59,917 bases of DNA, taken from the NCBI GenBank assembly GCA_021800445.1, contig JAJYYZ010000007.1:1-59917 (forward strand). The letters run 5' to 3'. Within the stretch, counting starts at the first letter, position 1. The number at the start of each line of letters is the position of its first letter. The position numbers and the translations under genes are program-made. The DNA comes from a bacterium (GTDB lineage: Bacteria > Thermotogota > Thermotogae > Mesoaciditogales > Mesoaciditogaceae). Below the pieces are notes generated by a model. It had not been told where the DNA came from and ran no database searches. It was given only the letters and a program-made list of their open reading frames with translations. Of this stretch, positions 19,120-27,589 are shown one piece after another.

Positions 19120-20181
19120 ATGAAAGATAAAATCAAAGTGGGAATAATAGGTACGGGTGGCATAAGCCAATTGCACATTGGTGCGTACAAAAAACTTAAA
19201 GATGTGGAAGTCGTTGCTGCCTGCGATGTAAACGCCCAAAGGGTAAAAGATTATGCCCGTAAATATGAAATTCCGAATGTTTTCACAGATTACAAAGAAT
19301 TGCTTAAGATGAAGGAAATAGATGCCGTAAGCGTAACGACATGGAACAACTTTCATGCGCTTGTATCCATAGATGCACTTAAAGCAGGAAAAGATGTATT
19401 GTGCGAAAAGCCGCTCGCGCTTAACGCCGATCAGGCCGAAGAGATGGTCGAAGCATCCAAAAAAACAGGAAAATTGCTTATGGTTGGGTTCGTGAGACGT
19501 TTCGGAGAAAACGCCAAGATACTCAAGCAATCTGTCGATCAGGGAGAATTGGGAAAGGTTTATTACGCAAAGACAGGCGTCATAAGAAGATGGGGAAATC
19601 CAGGCGGATGGTTTTCGGACAAAAAGCGTTCCGGAGGAGGCCCTATAATAGATTTAGGAGTTCATATGATTGATCTGGTAAGATTTCTCACTGGGAAGCC
19701 AAACGCTATCTCTGTTACAGCCTCAGTTTTTAATCATGTTGGAATGAAGCCGGAGGTAAAAGGGATAAACAAATACTATCCTGTCGATTACTCGGAGTAC
19801 AACGATGTCGAAGATGCGGCAACTTCTCTTATAAAATTCGATAATGGCTTGACCTTGTTCTTTGAAACGAGTTGGGTCATGCACGTAAAAGAAGATTACC
19901 TTTACCTCAGTCTTTACGGAGACAAAGCCGGTGCACAAATGGAACCTTTCATAGAGTACTACGAAGAAAAGAATCATTACTTCACAGACGTGAAACCTCT
20001 GGTCGATCCGGCCTCTTATGATTTCATCCATAACTTCGAAGAAGAGATAAAGCACTTCAAAGATTGCGTCAAAGACGGAATAAAGTGTTTGAGTCCGGCA
20101 GAAGATGGCCTTGCCCTTATGAAGATATTGGATGCGATATACGAATCGGGGAAAACGGGTCACGAAGTGATCGTAAAATGA
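19120..20181 (+). CDS. Gfo/Idh/MocA family NAD(P)-dependent oxidoreductase
   Basis: 353 residues with an N-terminal Rossmann fold (GIIGTGGISQLHIGAYKKL), the family signature CEKPLALN with its conserved lysine near 97, and the C-terminal alpha/beta domain (GGPIIDLGVHMIDLVRFLTG). These enzymes oxidise or reduce sugars and cyclitols, often at C3. ATG 19120 follows AAGGAGGAG. A TIM-barrel isomerase and an MFS carrier follow, the usual company of a sugar-oxidation cassette. The exact substrate cannot be read from sequence. Confidence 0.9.
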   Translation: MKDKIKVGIIGTGGISQLHIGAYKKLKDVEVVAACDVNAQRVKDYARKYEIPNVFTDYKELLKMKEIDAVSVTTWNNFHALVSIDALKAGKDVLCEKPLALNADQAEEMVEASKKTGKLLMVGFVRRFGENAKILKQSVDQGELGKVYYAKTGVIRRWGNPGGWFSDKKRSGGGPIIDLGVHMIDLVRFLTGKPNAISVTASVFNHVGMKPEVKGINKYYPVDYSEYNDVEDAATSLIKFDNGLTLFFETSWVMHVKEDYLYLSLYGDKAGAQMEPFIEYYEEKNHYFTDVKPLVDPASYDFIHNFEEEIKHFKDCVKDGIKCLSPAEDGLALMKILDAIYESGKTGHEVIVK

Positions 20182-20197
20182 AAGGAATGATTTGAAT

Positions 20198-21019
20198 ATG
20201 AAACTTTCCGTCAGCATATGGAGTGTTCACGAAAAAGTCTATTCACAGCAGATGAACAACGTTGATTTCATCTCCTTTTGTCATGACAACAACGTAAAGT
20301 ACGTTGAACTTTTGGACAATTTTTTGAGTGTCAAAGAGATAAAAACGGTTAAGGCCAACTTGAAAGAAAGAAAAATGGAAGTTTCGTCCTATTCCATAAA
20401 CAACGATTTCGTTCAGAATCAAAAGGCCGATCGCGAAAAGCAAGTCAATTACATCAAAGAAAGTATTGATATAGCCTGCGATCTCGGTGCGAAATACATA
20501 AGGGTCTTCAGTGGAAACGAAAGGGAAGGTATCGCCTTTGAAGATGCAAAACAGTGGATAATAGACGGATTCAAAGCGGTCGCACCTTACGCGGAGGAAA
20601 ACGACATCACGTTGGTGATAGAAAATCATGGCCTTTTCGTCGGAAAAAGCAGTCAGGTTAAAGCGCTCATAAATGCAGTGAATTCTCCCAATTTCAAATC
20701 AAACGCCGATGTCGCGAATTTTTTGCTCGCTGATGAAAAACCTCTCGATGCCGTTAAAAATCTCAAAGATCACATAAGGTTCGTTCATTTCAAAGATTTC
20801 AAGCAAGTACCTTCGGGCAAAAACGGTTACAGATCTTTGAGCGGCAAAATGTACGAAGGCACTGTTTTGGGAAAAGGAGAAGTGCCTTTGAAAGAAATTG
20901 TCGAATTTTTGCACGCAAATCGTTACGACGGTTTTCTTTCCATCGAGTACGAAGGAACGGGTGATCCGATAGTTGAAACCAAAGAAAGCATAGAATACGC
21001 AAGGTCAATAATCTTGTGA
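20198..21019 (+). CDS. Sugar phosphate isomerase/epimerase (AP endonuclease 2-like TIM barrel)
   Basis: A 273-residue xylose-isomerase-like TIM barrel. Metal-site segments are visible: TLVIENHGL (Glu/His), SNADVANFLLADEKPLDAVK (Asp), IRFVHFKDFK (His) and GFLSIEYEG (Glu). Family members act as epimerases, isomerases or, beside Gfo/Idh dehydrogenases, as lyases on 3-keto-glycosides. ATG 20198 is preferred over TTG 20192. It is coupled to the next gene by GTGA. Confidence 0.85.
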   Translation: MKLSVSIWSVHEKVYSQQMNNVDFISFCHDNNVKYVELLDNFLSVKEIKTVKANLKERKMEVSSYSINNDFVQNQKADREKQVNYIKESIDIACDLGAKYIRVFSGNEREGIAFEDAKQWIIDGFKAVAPYAEENDITLVIENHGLFVGKSSQVKALINAVNSPNFKSNADVANFLLADEKPLDAVKNLKDHIRFVHFKDFKQVPSGKNGYRSLSGKMYEGTVLGKGEVPLKEIVEFLHANRYDGFLSIEYEGTGDPIVETKESIEYARSIIL

Positions 21020-22149
21020 TCTGGCAATTTTTCCTTTTGGAATTACTCATATACATACCGAGAGCATTCTTTTCTTTTGTTGGCAATTATTTCAACGAGT
21101 TGCATTTTTCGGATCTTCAAAATGGCCTTCTCGGAAGTGTAGCGGCGATAATGGTGCTTTTTTCAAATCCTTTCTGGATGCGTTTTTCTGATAAAAGGGT
21201 TAAAAACAACGTGCTTGCCTTTGTATCGATGGCAAGCGCGGTTTTGATCTGGGGAGTTTATTCTTTCAAAAGCTTTTTGCCTGTCCTGATAATGACCTTC
21301 GCAATCGGCTTTATATGGACCGCGATTCTTCCTCTGGCCGAATCAATTTCGATAGCCCAGTTGAATCAGCGCGGTTTTTCTTTCGGAAAGGCCAGGATGA
21401 TGGGTTCGATAGGGTTCGCGCTCGCAATGATCTTTTTTGGATATTTGAAAAGCAATTTTGTCTTTTTTGCAATTGGATCCCTTGCCTTTCTTTCAATAGG
21501 ACTGTCTGCCTTGTTTATTCCAAAGACACACGGATACAACTTAAAAAAGGAAAAGCGTAAATTCTCTTTCAAAAATTTGCCCGGTGAATTTTACGTCATG
21601 CTTTTGCTCGAAACGCTTGTCATCTCTTCGGGAAATTTCGGTCTTTACTTTTTTCCCATCCTTATGAAAGCAAGAGGAGAATCGGTTTCTTACGCCGGGA
21701 TCGCGATAGCCGTTCATGCCCTATCCGAAGTTCCCTTTTTGTTCTTCGCGGATCGCATCGTGAAAAAATTGGGCATCAAGAGAATACTTGTCATGGCATC
21801 TTTTGCTTACGGCATAAGATGGATCCTCACGTGGTCCGTCACAAATCCGACACTCGTGATAGCCTTTCAGGCCTTTGAATTTTTCAATTTCATAGCCGTG
21901 TATTACGCGATATGGCATTACGTCAACCTTAAAATAGAGCCTTCACATAGATCCGACGCTCAGGCTATATTCTGGGTCGTCACGATAGGAATTTCGGCCA
22001 TCTTCGGTTATATAGTTGGCGGATGGGTTTCAAACCTTTTCGGTGTTGCAAACGGATATCTTTTCTTCGGAGCACTTTCGATAATCACGGGAATCGCTTA
22101 TTGGATATACGAATATTCGAGAAGCGTGAGAAGTTTGAAAATGATATAA
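21016..22149 (+). CDS. Major facilitator superfamily transporter
   Basis: 377 residues with about twelve membrane helices; the pattern FGKARMMGSIGF in the first half resembles the LacY/nucleoside-symporter-like MFS branch. GTG 21016 overlaps the isomerase stop. As the last gene of the cassette it probably imports the substrate of the Gfo/Idh and TIM-barrel enzymes, or exports a product. The ligand is unknown. Confidence 0.85.
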   Translation: MIWQFFLLELLIYIPRAFFSFVGNYFNELHFSDLQNGLLGSVAAIMVLFSNPFWMRFSDKRVKNNVLAFVSMASAVLIWGVYSFKSFLPVLIMTFAIGFIWTAILPLAESISIAQLNQRGFSFGKARMMGSIGFALAMIFFGYLKSNFVFFAIGSLAFLSIGLSALFIPKTHGYNLKKEKRKFSFKNLPGEFYVMLLLETLVISSGNFGLYFFPILMKARGESVSYAGIAIAVHALSEVPFLFFADRIVKKLGIKRILVMASFAYGIRWILTWSVTNPTLVIAFQAFEFFNFIAVYYAIWHYVNLKIEPSHRSDAQAIFWVVTIGISAIFGYIVGGWVSNLFGVANGYLFFGALSIITGIAYWIYEYSRSVRSLKMI

Positions 22150-22150
22150 T
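22142..22150 (+). promoter_or_regulatory. Extended -10 promoter element before the methyltransferase
   Basis: TG-A-TATAAT (22142-22150) is an extended -10 box overlapping the MFS stop, with a GGAGG ribosome site at 22169-22173. No good -35 is visible, as is usual for extended -10 promoters. Confidence 0.45.
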
Positions 22151-22180
22151 AAATAAAGTAAATAGTTTGGAGGAAATTTG

Positions 22181-23422
22181 GTGATATCGACAAAGGTAAT
22201 AGTCGGCGATAGCAGAAAAATGGAAGAAATAAGTGATTCAACAGTTGATCTGGTGGTAACATCTCCGCCGTATTGGCATATTAAAAATTACAAAGTAAAA
22301 GGGCGGATAGGATATGGTCAATCTTTGCACGATTATCTCAAAAGTCTTTACCTTGTATGGAGTGAATGTTTTAGAGTTCTTAAACCAGGCTCAAGACTTT
22401 GCGTGAATATAGGAGATCAGTTTTTGAGAAGCATAGTTTATGGAAGGTATAAAATCTCTCCTCTCCATGCTGAAATAATTTCTCAATGTGAGCAGATAGG
22501 TTTTGATTATATGGGTTCAATTATATGGCAAAAAAAGACCACTATGAACACTACCGGTGGCGCTACTATTATGGGTTCATACCCTTACCCACCAAATGGC
22601 TTGATAGAAATTGATTACGAATTCATCTTGATCTTCAAAAAATCTGGTAAAAGTCGTTCAGTTAACAAAGCAATAAAAGAGAAATCTAAATTAACCAAAG
22701 AAGAATGGAAATCATACTTTTCTGGCCATTGGAACTTTAATGGGGCTAAACAAATAGGACATGAAGCCATGTTCCCAGAAGAACTGCCAAGAAGGTTGAT
22801 CAAAATGTTCAGTTTTGCTGAAGATGTCATTTTAGATCCTTTTGTTGGAAGCGGCACAACAGTAGAAGTTGCAAATGAACTTGAAAGGAATGCGATAGGA
22901 TATGAGATAAATCCTGATTTTTTGCCAATCATAAAAGAAAAGATCGCAAAAAATGAAAATTTATTGTCTCAATTAAACGTAGAAATAATAAATCGTTTAG
23001 ATGAAATAGAAATCGGACAATTGCCAGAATATGAACCGGGCATAAAAGATGCGAATCCAATAATTGAACCAGAAAAAATCGAGTTTGGAAAGAACAAATC
23101 TTACAAAGTTGTAAAAATTATTGATACAAATACGATAGAGTTGAATACAGGGCTTAAAGTAAAATTTTTGGGAATAGTTCCAAGAATGGAAAAGTATCAA
23201 GAAATATTGGATTATTTGAATGAATATTTAAAAGGCAAGTTCGTTTACTTGGAATTTGATGCTTTTTATAAGCCAGAGAATGAGATTATGCCAGCATATG
23301 TTTTTCTGAAGAATAAAATATTCATAAACAAAGAACTTATAAAGTTAAAAATGGTCGATATTATGAATGAAGACTTCAAATATAAAAAAATATTCATGAA
23401 AGTAGATGGTGCAAGTGTCTAA
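22181..23422 (+). CDS. Site-specific DNA methyltransferase (N4-cytosine/N6-adenine, SPPY type) with C-terminal SNase-like domain
   Basis: Beta-class order: catalytic TSPPYW (about 27-32) first, then the AdoMet site DPFVGSGTTVEVANELERNA near 220. SPPY favours N4-cytosine methylation. From about residue 305 a second domain looks like a staphylococcal-nuclease fold (YKVVKIIDTNTIELNTGLKV, then LKGKFVYLEFD, AYVFLKNKIFINKELI). The catalytic Arg and Asp positions of SNase appear replaced, so it may only bind DNA or target. GTG 22181 is seven bases after GGAGG; TTG 22178 is the alternative. A restriction-enzyme remnant overlaps its end. Confidence 0.88.
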   Translation: MISTKVIVGDSRKMEEISDSTVDLVVTSPPYWHIKNYKVKGRIGYGQSLHDYLKSLYLVWSECFRVLKPGSRLCVNIGDQFLRSIVYGRYKISPLHAEIISQCEQIGFDYMGSIIWQKKTTMNTTGGATIMGSYPYPPNGLIEIDYEFILIFKKSGKSRSVNKAIKEKSKLTKEEWKSYFSGHWNFNGAKQIGHEAMFPEELPRRLIKMFSFAEDVILDPFVGSGTTVEVANELERNAIGYEINPDFLPIIKEKIAKNENLLSQLNVEIINRLDEIEIGQLPEYEPGIKDANPIIEPEKIEFGKNKSYKVVKIIDTNTIELNTGLKVKFLGIVPRMEKYQEILDYLNEYLKGKFVYLEFDAFYKPENEIMPAYVFLKNKIFINKELIKLKMVDIMNEDFKYKKIFMKVDGASV

Positions 23423-23585
23423 AGAATGGATCTTAAACAGCGCTACTAATAGATTCCAATTGAATTTTTCTAGAAATGTTGGTAAAGTTTCCGAAGAGAT
23501 AAGAAACTGTTCTCCAATATCAAAAAAGCGCATGACATTGCCACGATCATTAGCCATAATGGATAAACCATGGATATACCTCTGA
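23406..23585 (+). pseudogene. Truncated type II restriction endonuclease (N-terminal remnant)
   Basis: An ATG at 23406, overlapping the methyltransferase end by 17 bases, opens a 59-codon frame. Residues 6-35 or so (KEWILNSATNRFQLN, then RNVGKVSEEIRNCSP) resemble, from memory, the N-termini of TdeIII/MjaII-like type II restriction enzymes. The tail after that does not look like the family and stops at 23583. The gene is far too short for an active nuclease. Overlap with an intact methyltransferase is the classic layout of a restriction-modification pair, here broken. Confidence 0.5.
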
Positions 23586-23614
23586 TTTATTTTCAGATTC
23601 ACCAAGTTTGTAAT

Positions 23615-23881
23615 TTAGAGGTCTTTGTAAGCCTGTCCCCTCGGAGCAAGTTCAACCACCACGACGATAAGTCTTTCATCTTCAATCGCGTAAATGATCC
23701 GCCACTCTCCGACTCTGATTCTCCACAAGTTTTTGTACCCTTTTAATTTTTCACTTCCGGTTAGTCGTGGATTATCTGCCAGATCATTCATGGAATCCAG
23801 TATCTCGCGGATCAAATTATTTGGCAGTTTTTTGATGATCTTCTGAGCGTTGTGGTGAATTAGAATTTCGTATTTCCTCAA
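23615..23881 (-). CDS. RelE/ParE family toxin
   Basis: An 88-residue RelE-fold protein: KYEILIHHNAQKIIKKLP, the helix LIREILDSMNDLADNP, then LKGYKNLWRIRVGEWRIIYA and the C-terminal VVELAPRGQAY. The conserved basic residues of the GxxRIRxGxxRIIY segment are present. It lies downstream of its antitoxin with a four-base overlap. It presumably cleaves mRNA on the ribosome. Confidence 0.9.
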   Translation of the reverse strand: MRKYEILIHHNAQKIIKKLPNNLIREILDSMNDLADNPRLTGSEKLKGYKNLWRIRVGEWRIIYAIEDERLIVVVVELAPRGQAYKDL

Positions 23882-24150
23882 ATCAGGCCTTCATCTTTTA
23901 ATTCTTTTTCAAACTTTTTAAGAGATGTCGCCATATTAGGATTTCTTTTCCATTCTTCATACACATCGTTTGCATGTTTTTCGACTCTGCTATCCTCAAG
24001 AATTGTCTTTATCTCAGCATAATCTTTGTATGGAATGACAACAGCGACAGCCTTGCCGTTTCTTTCGACAACCACATCGTCTCCGGTATAAATATCGTCC
24101 AGCAACGTCCGCCATTTTTGCCGTACTTTTTTACTGCTAAACACTTTCAA
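23878..24150 (-). CDS. Phd/YefM family antitoxin
   Basis: 90 residues with the Phd/YefM N-terminal pattern (RQKWRTLLDDIYTGDDVVVE, RNGKAVAVVIPYKDYAEI) and a charged, probably unfolded C-terminal tail that would wrap the toxin. It starts at TTG 24150; the frame runs 13 codons further up (IKAAGIAKAELL) with no ATG, GTG or TTG, so a rarer start such as ATT cannot be excluded. Such antitoxins usually repress their own promoter. Confidence 0.85.
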   Translation of the reverse strand: MKVFSSKKVRQKWRTLLDDIYTGDDVVVERNGKAVAVVIPYKDYAEIKTILEDSRVEKHANDVYEEWKRNPNMATSLKKFEKELKDEGLI

Positions 24151-24292
24151 AAGTTCGGCTTTTGCTATACCTGCTGCCTTAATTTCATGCCGACAAAAAT
24201 TTCAAGGATAGCGTTGAATGAACTATTTCCATATGAAATCCATCTAATAGATATATGTTTATACTGAAAGGAGAGAAGGCACATTTTATGGT

Positions 24293-24697
24293 GTGCCGGA
24301 TAAGATGAAAAATGCGGTAAGGGAATACAAAGACAAACATATCGATATGGAAAAGTTGGCCGGCAAAATCGAGGAATTCTTCAAAAATGGAAAGTTCAAA
24401 GTACAAAGTGCCACACATCCTGATGGAACCATAATCCAGGCTCAGAAAACCGGATTATTCAGGACCATAATAGCGGCGGATCAATCTTTGACCGTAACGA
24501 TAACAGGCACTTCGGATGATTTGACGATAAGAATAGGAGTCGCTGCATGGCTGAAAGACCTTGGCATAGCTGCGGTAGAAGGACTCCTTGTCACGCCACT
24601 GCTTTTGTTCATAGAAGTGCCCGAATCTTTGTGGGTATTTGAAGTCGAGCATAACCTCTGGAAGTACATCGAGGAACAGATAAGTTTCGGCCTGTGA
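24293..24697 (+). CDS. Hypothetical protein
   Basis: 134 residues, not recognised with confidence. A charged N-terminus is followed by a beta-rich region (TIIQAQKTG, SLTVTITGTSDDLTIRIGVA) and a hydrophobic stretch around AVEGLLVTPLLLFIEV that could be one membrane segment. An AAGGAG site lies rather far upstream of GTG 24293; ATG 24305 is possible. It is divergent from the toxin-antitoxin pair and convergent with an exported-protein gene. Confidence 0.5.
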   Translation: MPDKMKNAVREYKDKHIDMEKLAGKIEEFFKNGKFKVQSATHPDGTIIQAQKTGLFRTIIAADQSLTVTITGTSDDLTIRIGVAAWLKDLGIAAVEGLLVTPLLLFIEVPESLWVFEVEHNLWKYIEEQISFGL

Positions 24698-24887
24698 CAA
24701 AGATATGCCCGTATACGCGTGATACAACATCATGGCCATGTAGAGGAGATTTATTTCCTCGACTATTTTTTGGATCTGTTTGCTTTCAGAATCGCATTCG
24801 AGCCCTTTGAAAGAGTTCATAATCATAATGAAGAAAACATCTTAAGGTGTTGAAAAAAAGAATCGCATTTGGTAAGGTAAAATCAAG

Positions 24888-24916
24888 CAAGCCGGCTCTC
24901 GCCGGCTTGTTTATTT
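24888..24916. terminator. Intrinsic terminator, probably bidirectional
   Basis: Perfect 9-bp arms CAAGCCGGC (24888-24896) and GCCGGCTTG (24901-24909), four-base loop, then TTTATTT on the plus strand. It lies between the ends of two convergent genes and may serve both. Confidence 0.8.
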
Positions 24917-24926
24917 AATCAAATTT

Positions 24927-25448
24927 TTATTCTGGAACTGTTACAAGCCATCCAACGGGGGTGCCTGCTATCGGATGAGAAAGTGTGCCTATCTGACCAA
25001 TGATGTCTATTTTTGGTGGTATGGGATTTTTAGAAACTTCAAAGGACGGTGTTGTGTCAAGATATTGTGCTTCCGACGTGATTTCGCTCGATGAAAAATA
25101 GAAGATCACAGGTTTTGAGAATTTTCCTATCAAAGCACCCGTTGTAAGGTCTGTAATTTTGAAAGCAAAGGCATAAAGCACTTTCTGATTTGATGGAACA
25201 TACTTTTGCCATGAAGACGGGGTTGCAGTAAGCAATTCGAATTTAACCGGAACGTTGCCAAAAGTACCTGCTGGAATGTTTATAGACGCGTTGCCGAGTG
25301 TGAGCACCGCGTTTTGATCTGGCTGAATTATCACTGTTGCAACTACATTGGGAAATCCATACATCGTGAAATCCGGAACCGCTGCAATGGCTATCGATGC
25401 CGCTATTAATAACGCAGATGAAACCGCGATCGTTAGAAACTTTTTCAT
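24927..25448 (-). CDS. Exported protein of unknown function
   Basis: From ATG 25448 (GGAGGTGG just upstream) the 173 residues open with a clear signal peptide (KKFLTIAVSSALLIAASIAI, then AAVPDF). The mature part is beta-rich (VVATVIIQPDQNAVLTLGNA, NIPAGTFGNVPVKFELLT), suggesting an Ig-like or carbohydrate-binding-type fold. No cysteine follows the signal, so it is not a lipoprotein. An extended -10 (TG-A-TATAAT, minus strand, 25480-25488) precedes it. Confidence 0.65.
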   Translation of the reverse strand: MKKFLTIAVSSALLIAASIAIAAVPDFTMYGFPNVVATVIIQPDQNAVLTLGNASINIPAGTFGNVPVKFELLTATPSSWQKYVPSNQKVLYAFAFKITDLTTGALIGKFSKPVIFYFSSSEITSEAQYLDTTPSFEVSKNPIPPKIDIIGQIGTLSHPIAGTPVGWLVTVPE

Positions 25449-25479
25449 ATTTCCACCTCCAAAAACGATTTTCATTTTT

Positions 25480-25488
25480 ATTATATCA
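25480..25488 (-). promoter_or_regulatory. Extended -10 element of the exported-protein gene
   Basis: On the minus strand TG-A-TATAAT is read from 25488 to 25480, about 30 bases before the ATG at 25448. It repeats the extended -10 pattern seen before the methyltransferase. Confidence 0.45.
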
Positions 25489-25649
25489 TAAAAACGAATA
25501 ATTTTGTTTAACTTAATTTAAGGAAATGTTAATTTTTTTCATGATAAATGAAGTTCGATAAATGATCCTTTCAAAAAATTGGATATCATTGTGTGTAATT
25601 ATAATTATGATCACCGATCTGATTTCGGTATTCCAAAACGGAGGAAAAA

Positions 25650-25769
25650 ATGAATGTAGAAATAAAAAAATTGAATTACCTTGACGACGGTACCATCGAG
25701 TCAATAAGACATTTCGAAAAGAAGCATCTTTTGGATATTTCAGAAAAAAGGTGTGAAGATCACTTCTAA
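25650..25769 (+). CDS. Possible 39-residue small protein
   Basis: ATG 25650 follows GGAGGAAAAA at an ideal distance, and a TATAAT lies at 25600-25605. The product (MNVEIKKLNYLDDGTIESIR, then HFEKKHLLDISEKR) is highly charged. No family recognised. It ends five bases before the end of the convergent dehydrogenase gene. It could be a genuine small protein or a truncated one. Confidence 0.4.
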   Translation: MNVEIKKLNYLDDGTIESIRHFEKKHLLDISEKRCEDHF

Positions 25770-25774
25770 AAGAA

Positions 25775-26716
25775 TTAGTGTATGACTTTTTCTATCATTT
25801 CAAGGTCTGTGAATGCAAGGTAAGGATCGCCCAAAACGAGTTTTTGACGGTTAACGACACAATTGTAAAAATCTTTGAATTCTTCTGCAAAGAAATTTGC
25901 TGGAAGTACAGGATATTCTTTGATGTCATTGCCCTTTACGACTGTGACTTTTGAATCTTTCATCTTTAAAAATCCGGCAGATCCGTAGATTGAAAATTCA
26001 TTTTCTCTGTAATTAGGTGCGTAAGTAACGGAATATGTGCCAAAACCTTTTTCATACTTTATATTCATGATCATCGTGTCATAAGCCTCAGTGAAGTCAG
26101 AGATCTGCTTTACAAATCCGTTGACAGAAAGATATTTGCCAAAAATAGCATTCAAAAATGCAACGTGGTGAACGCCTCCATCTGATAGAAAGCCCCCAAC
26201 GTGTGCCGGATGTTTTCTCCATTCCGTTTTGGCGTATTTGCTGTCTTTTGTTGGAATAACTAATGTGTAATCGAAAAAGACCACCTCCCCGATTTCGGAA
26301 AGATGTGCTTTTATTACCTTTATGGCAGGATCATGCCTATGGCTTTCGGCGATGTAAAGCATTCTTTGCGGATATCTCTCATGAAGTTCAAGTATTTTTC
26401 GTGCGCTTTGAGTATTTTCGGCGATGGGTTTTTCGCAAATCACATCCCAGCCCTTTTCAAAAGCGATCTTTATCATATCGTAATTCAAATTTACAGGTAC
26501 CGCTATGTCGACAGCGTCTATGTCCTTCATCCTTGAAGGATCATCAAAGGCCATAACGTTACTTCCACATTCTCGGGCAAGTGATGTGGCGTGATCTATA
26601 TTTCTGCTTGAAATTGCTTTTATCTCGTAAAGCGTATCGAGAGTTCTCAATGCCGGAAGATGCAATTCTTTTACCGCTATACCCGATCCGATTATTCCCA
26701 GTTTCAATTTTCTCAT
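25775..26716 (-). CDS. Gfo/Idh/MocA family oxidoreductase
   Basis: 314 residues from ATG 26716 (GGAGGTG upstream). Rossmann start LKLGIIGSGIAVKELHLPAL, signature ICEKPIAENTQSARKIL and SDGGVHHVAFLNAIFG in the C-terminal domain. It is a single gene, divergent from gpmA and not in a sugar cassette. It is one of four members of the family in this window; substrate unknown. Confidence 0.85.
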   Translation of the reverse strand: MRKLKLGIIGSGIAVKELHLPALRTLDTLYEIKAISSRNIDHATSLARECGSNVMAFDDPSRMKDIDAVDIAVPVNLNYDMIKIAFEKGWDVICEKPIAENTQSARKILELHERYPQRMLYIAESHRHDPAIKVIKAHLSEIGEVVFFDYTLVIPTKDSKYAKTEWRKHPAHVGGFLSDGGVHHVAFLNAIFGKYLSVNGFVKQISDFTEAYDTMIMNIKYEKGFGTYSVTYAPNYRENEFSIYGSAGFLKMKDSKVTVVKGNDIKEYPVLPANFFAEEFKDFYNCVVNRQKLVLGDPYLAFTDLEMIEKVIH

Positions 26717-26786
26717 AATTTTCACCTCCATATCTTGATCTTACCATGCAAGTGTCATTAGTAAAAGTCAAAATCTTTCTTCTAAT

Positions 26787-26795
26787 TGGTATAAT
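26787..26795 (+). promoter_or_regulatory. Extended -10 element of gpmA
   Basis: TG-G-TATAAT (26787-26795) lies 25 bases before the ATG of gpmA, with AGGAGG between them. Confidence 0.5.
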
Positions 26796-26820
26796 AGACC
26801 TATACGAGGAGGTTTTTTAA

Positions 26821-27567
26821 ATGTACAAAATTGTCCTTTTGAGACACGGAGAAAGTTTGTGGAACAAAGAAAACAGGTTTACAGGTTGGACGGATGTGGA
26901 TCTTACCGAGGGAGGAATTCAGGAGGCCCACAGTGCAGGTAAAATTCTCAAAGATTCAGGTTATCACTTCGATATCGCATTCACATCTGTACTTAAGAGG
27001 GCCATAAGAACTTTGTGGATAGCACTCGATGAGATGGATCTGATGTGGATACCCGTTCAAAATTCATGGAGATTGAATGAAAGACATTACGGTGCCTTGC
27101 AGGGTCTGAATAAAGCCGAAACTGCGCAAAAGTACGGCGATGAGCAGGTAACTTTGTGGAGAAGGTCTGCAGACGTAAGGCCGCCGGTGCTTGATAAAGA
27201 TGATCCGAGGTATCCCGGCCATGATCCACGATACGCAAATTTGAAAGAGGCTGAACTGCCGCTTACCGAAAACCTTATAGACACGATAAACAGGGTAATA
27301 CCTTACTGGAATTCAACGATAGCGCCAACGATAAGATCTGGAAAGAAAGTTATTGTCGTCGCACACGGAAACAGTCTGAGAGGATTGGTAAAATATTTAG
27401 ACAATTTATCGAACGAAGAAGTAATCGCTCTTAACATCCCGACGGGAATTCCTCTTGTGTACGAACTTGACGATAATCTAAAACCGATAAAGCATTATTA
27501 TCTCGGCAATCAAGAGGAGATCGAGAAAAAGGCCGAGGCCGTCGCCAATCAATCAAAAGCAAAGTAA
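26821..27567 (+). CDS. gpmA: 2,3-bisphosphoglycerate-dependent phosphoglycerate mutase
   Basis: This enzyme interconverts 3- and 2-phosphoglycerate in glycolysis. The 248 residues have the phosphohistidine motif [20 protein letters not shown] (His11 region), [20 protein letters not shown], the long insert typical of dPGM (RRSADVRPP), and the second active-site histidine in [18 protein letters not shown] 26821 follows AGGAGG. It has its own promoter. Confidence 0.96.
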   Translation: MYKIVLLRHGESLWNKENRFTGWTDVDLTEGGIQEAHSAGKILKDSGYHFDIAFTSVLKRAIRTLWIALDEMDLMWIPVQNSWRLNERHYGALQGLNKAETAQKYGDEQVTLWRRSADVRPPVLDKDDPRYPGHDPRYANLKEAELPLTENLIDTINRVIPYWNSTIAPTIRSGKKVIVVAHGNSLRGLVKYLDNLSNEEVIALNIPTGIPLVYELDDNLKPIKHYYLGNQEEIEKKAEAVANQSKAK

Positions 27568-27589
27568 AGCCCCAAAATAGGAGAGAACT

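Noticed and set aside
24455-24826. 123-codon minus-strand frame over a hypothetical gene
   Set aside because: Most of it is the exact antisense of the plus-strand hypothetical gene, and its start lacks a ribosome site. The first 40 codons look protein-like, but I cannot support a gene.
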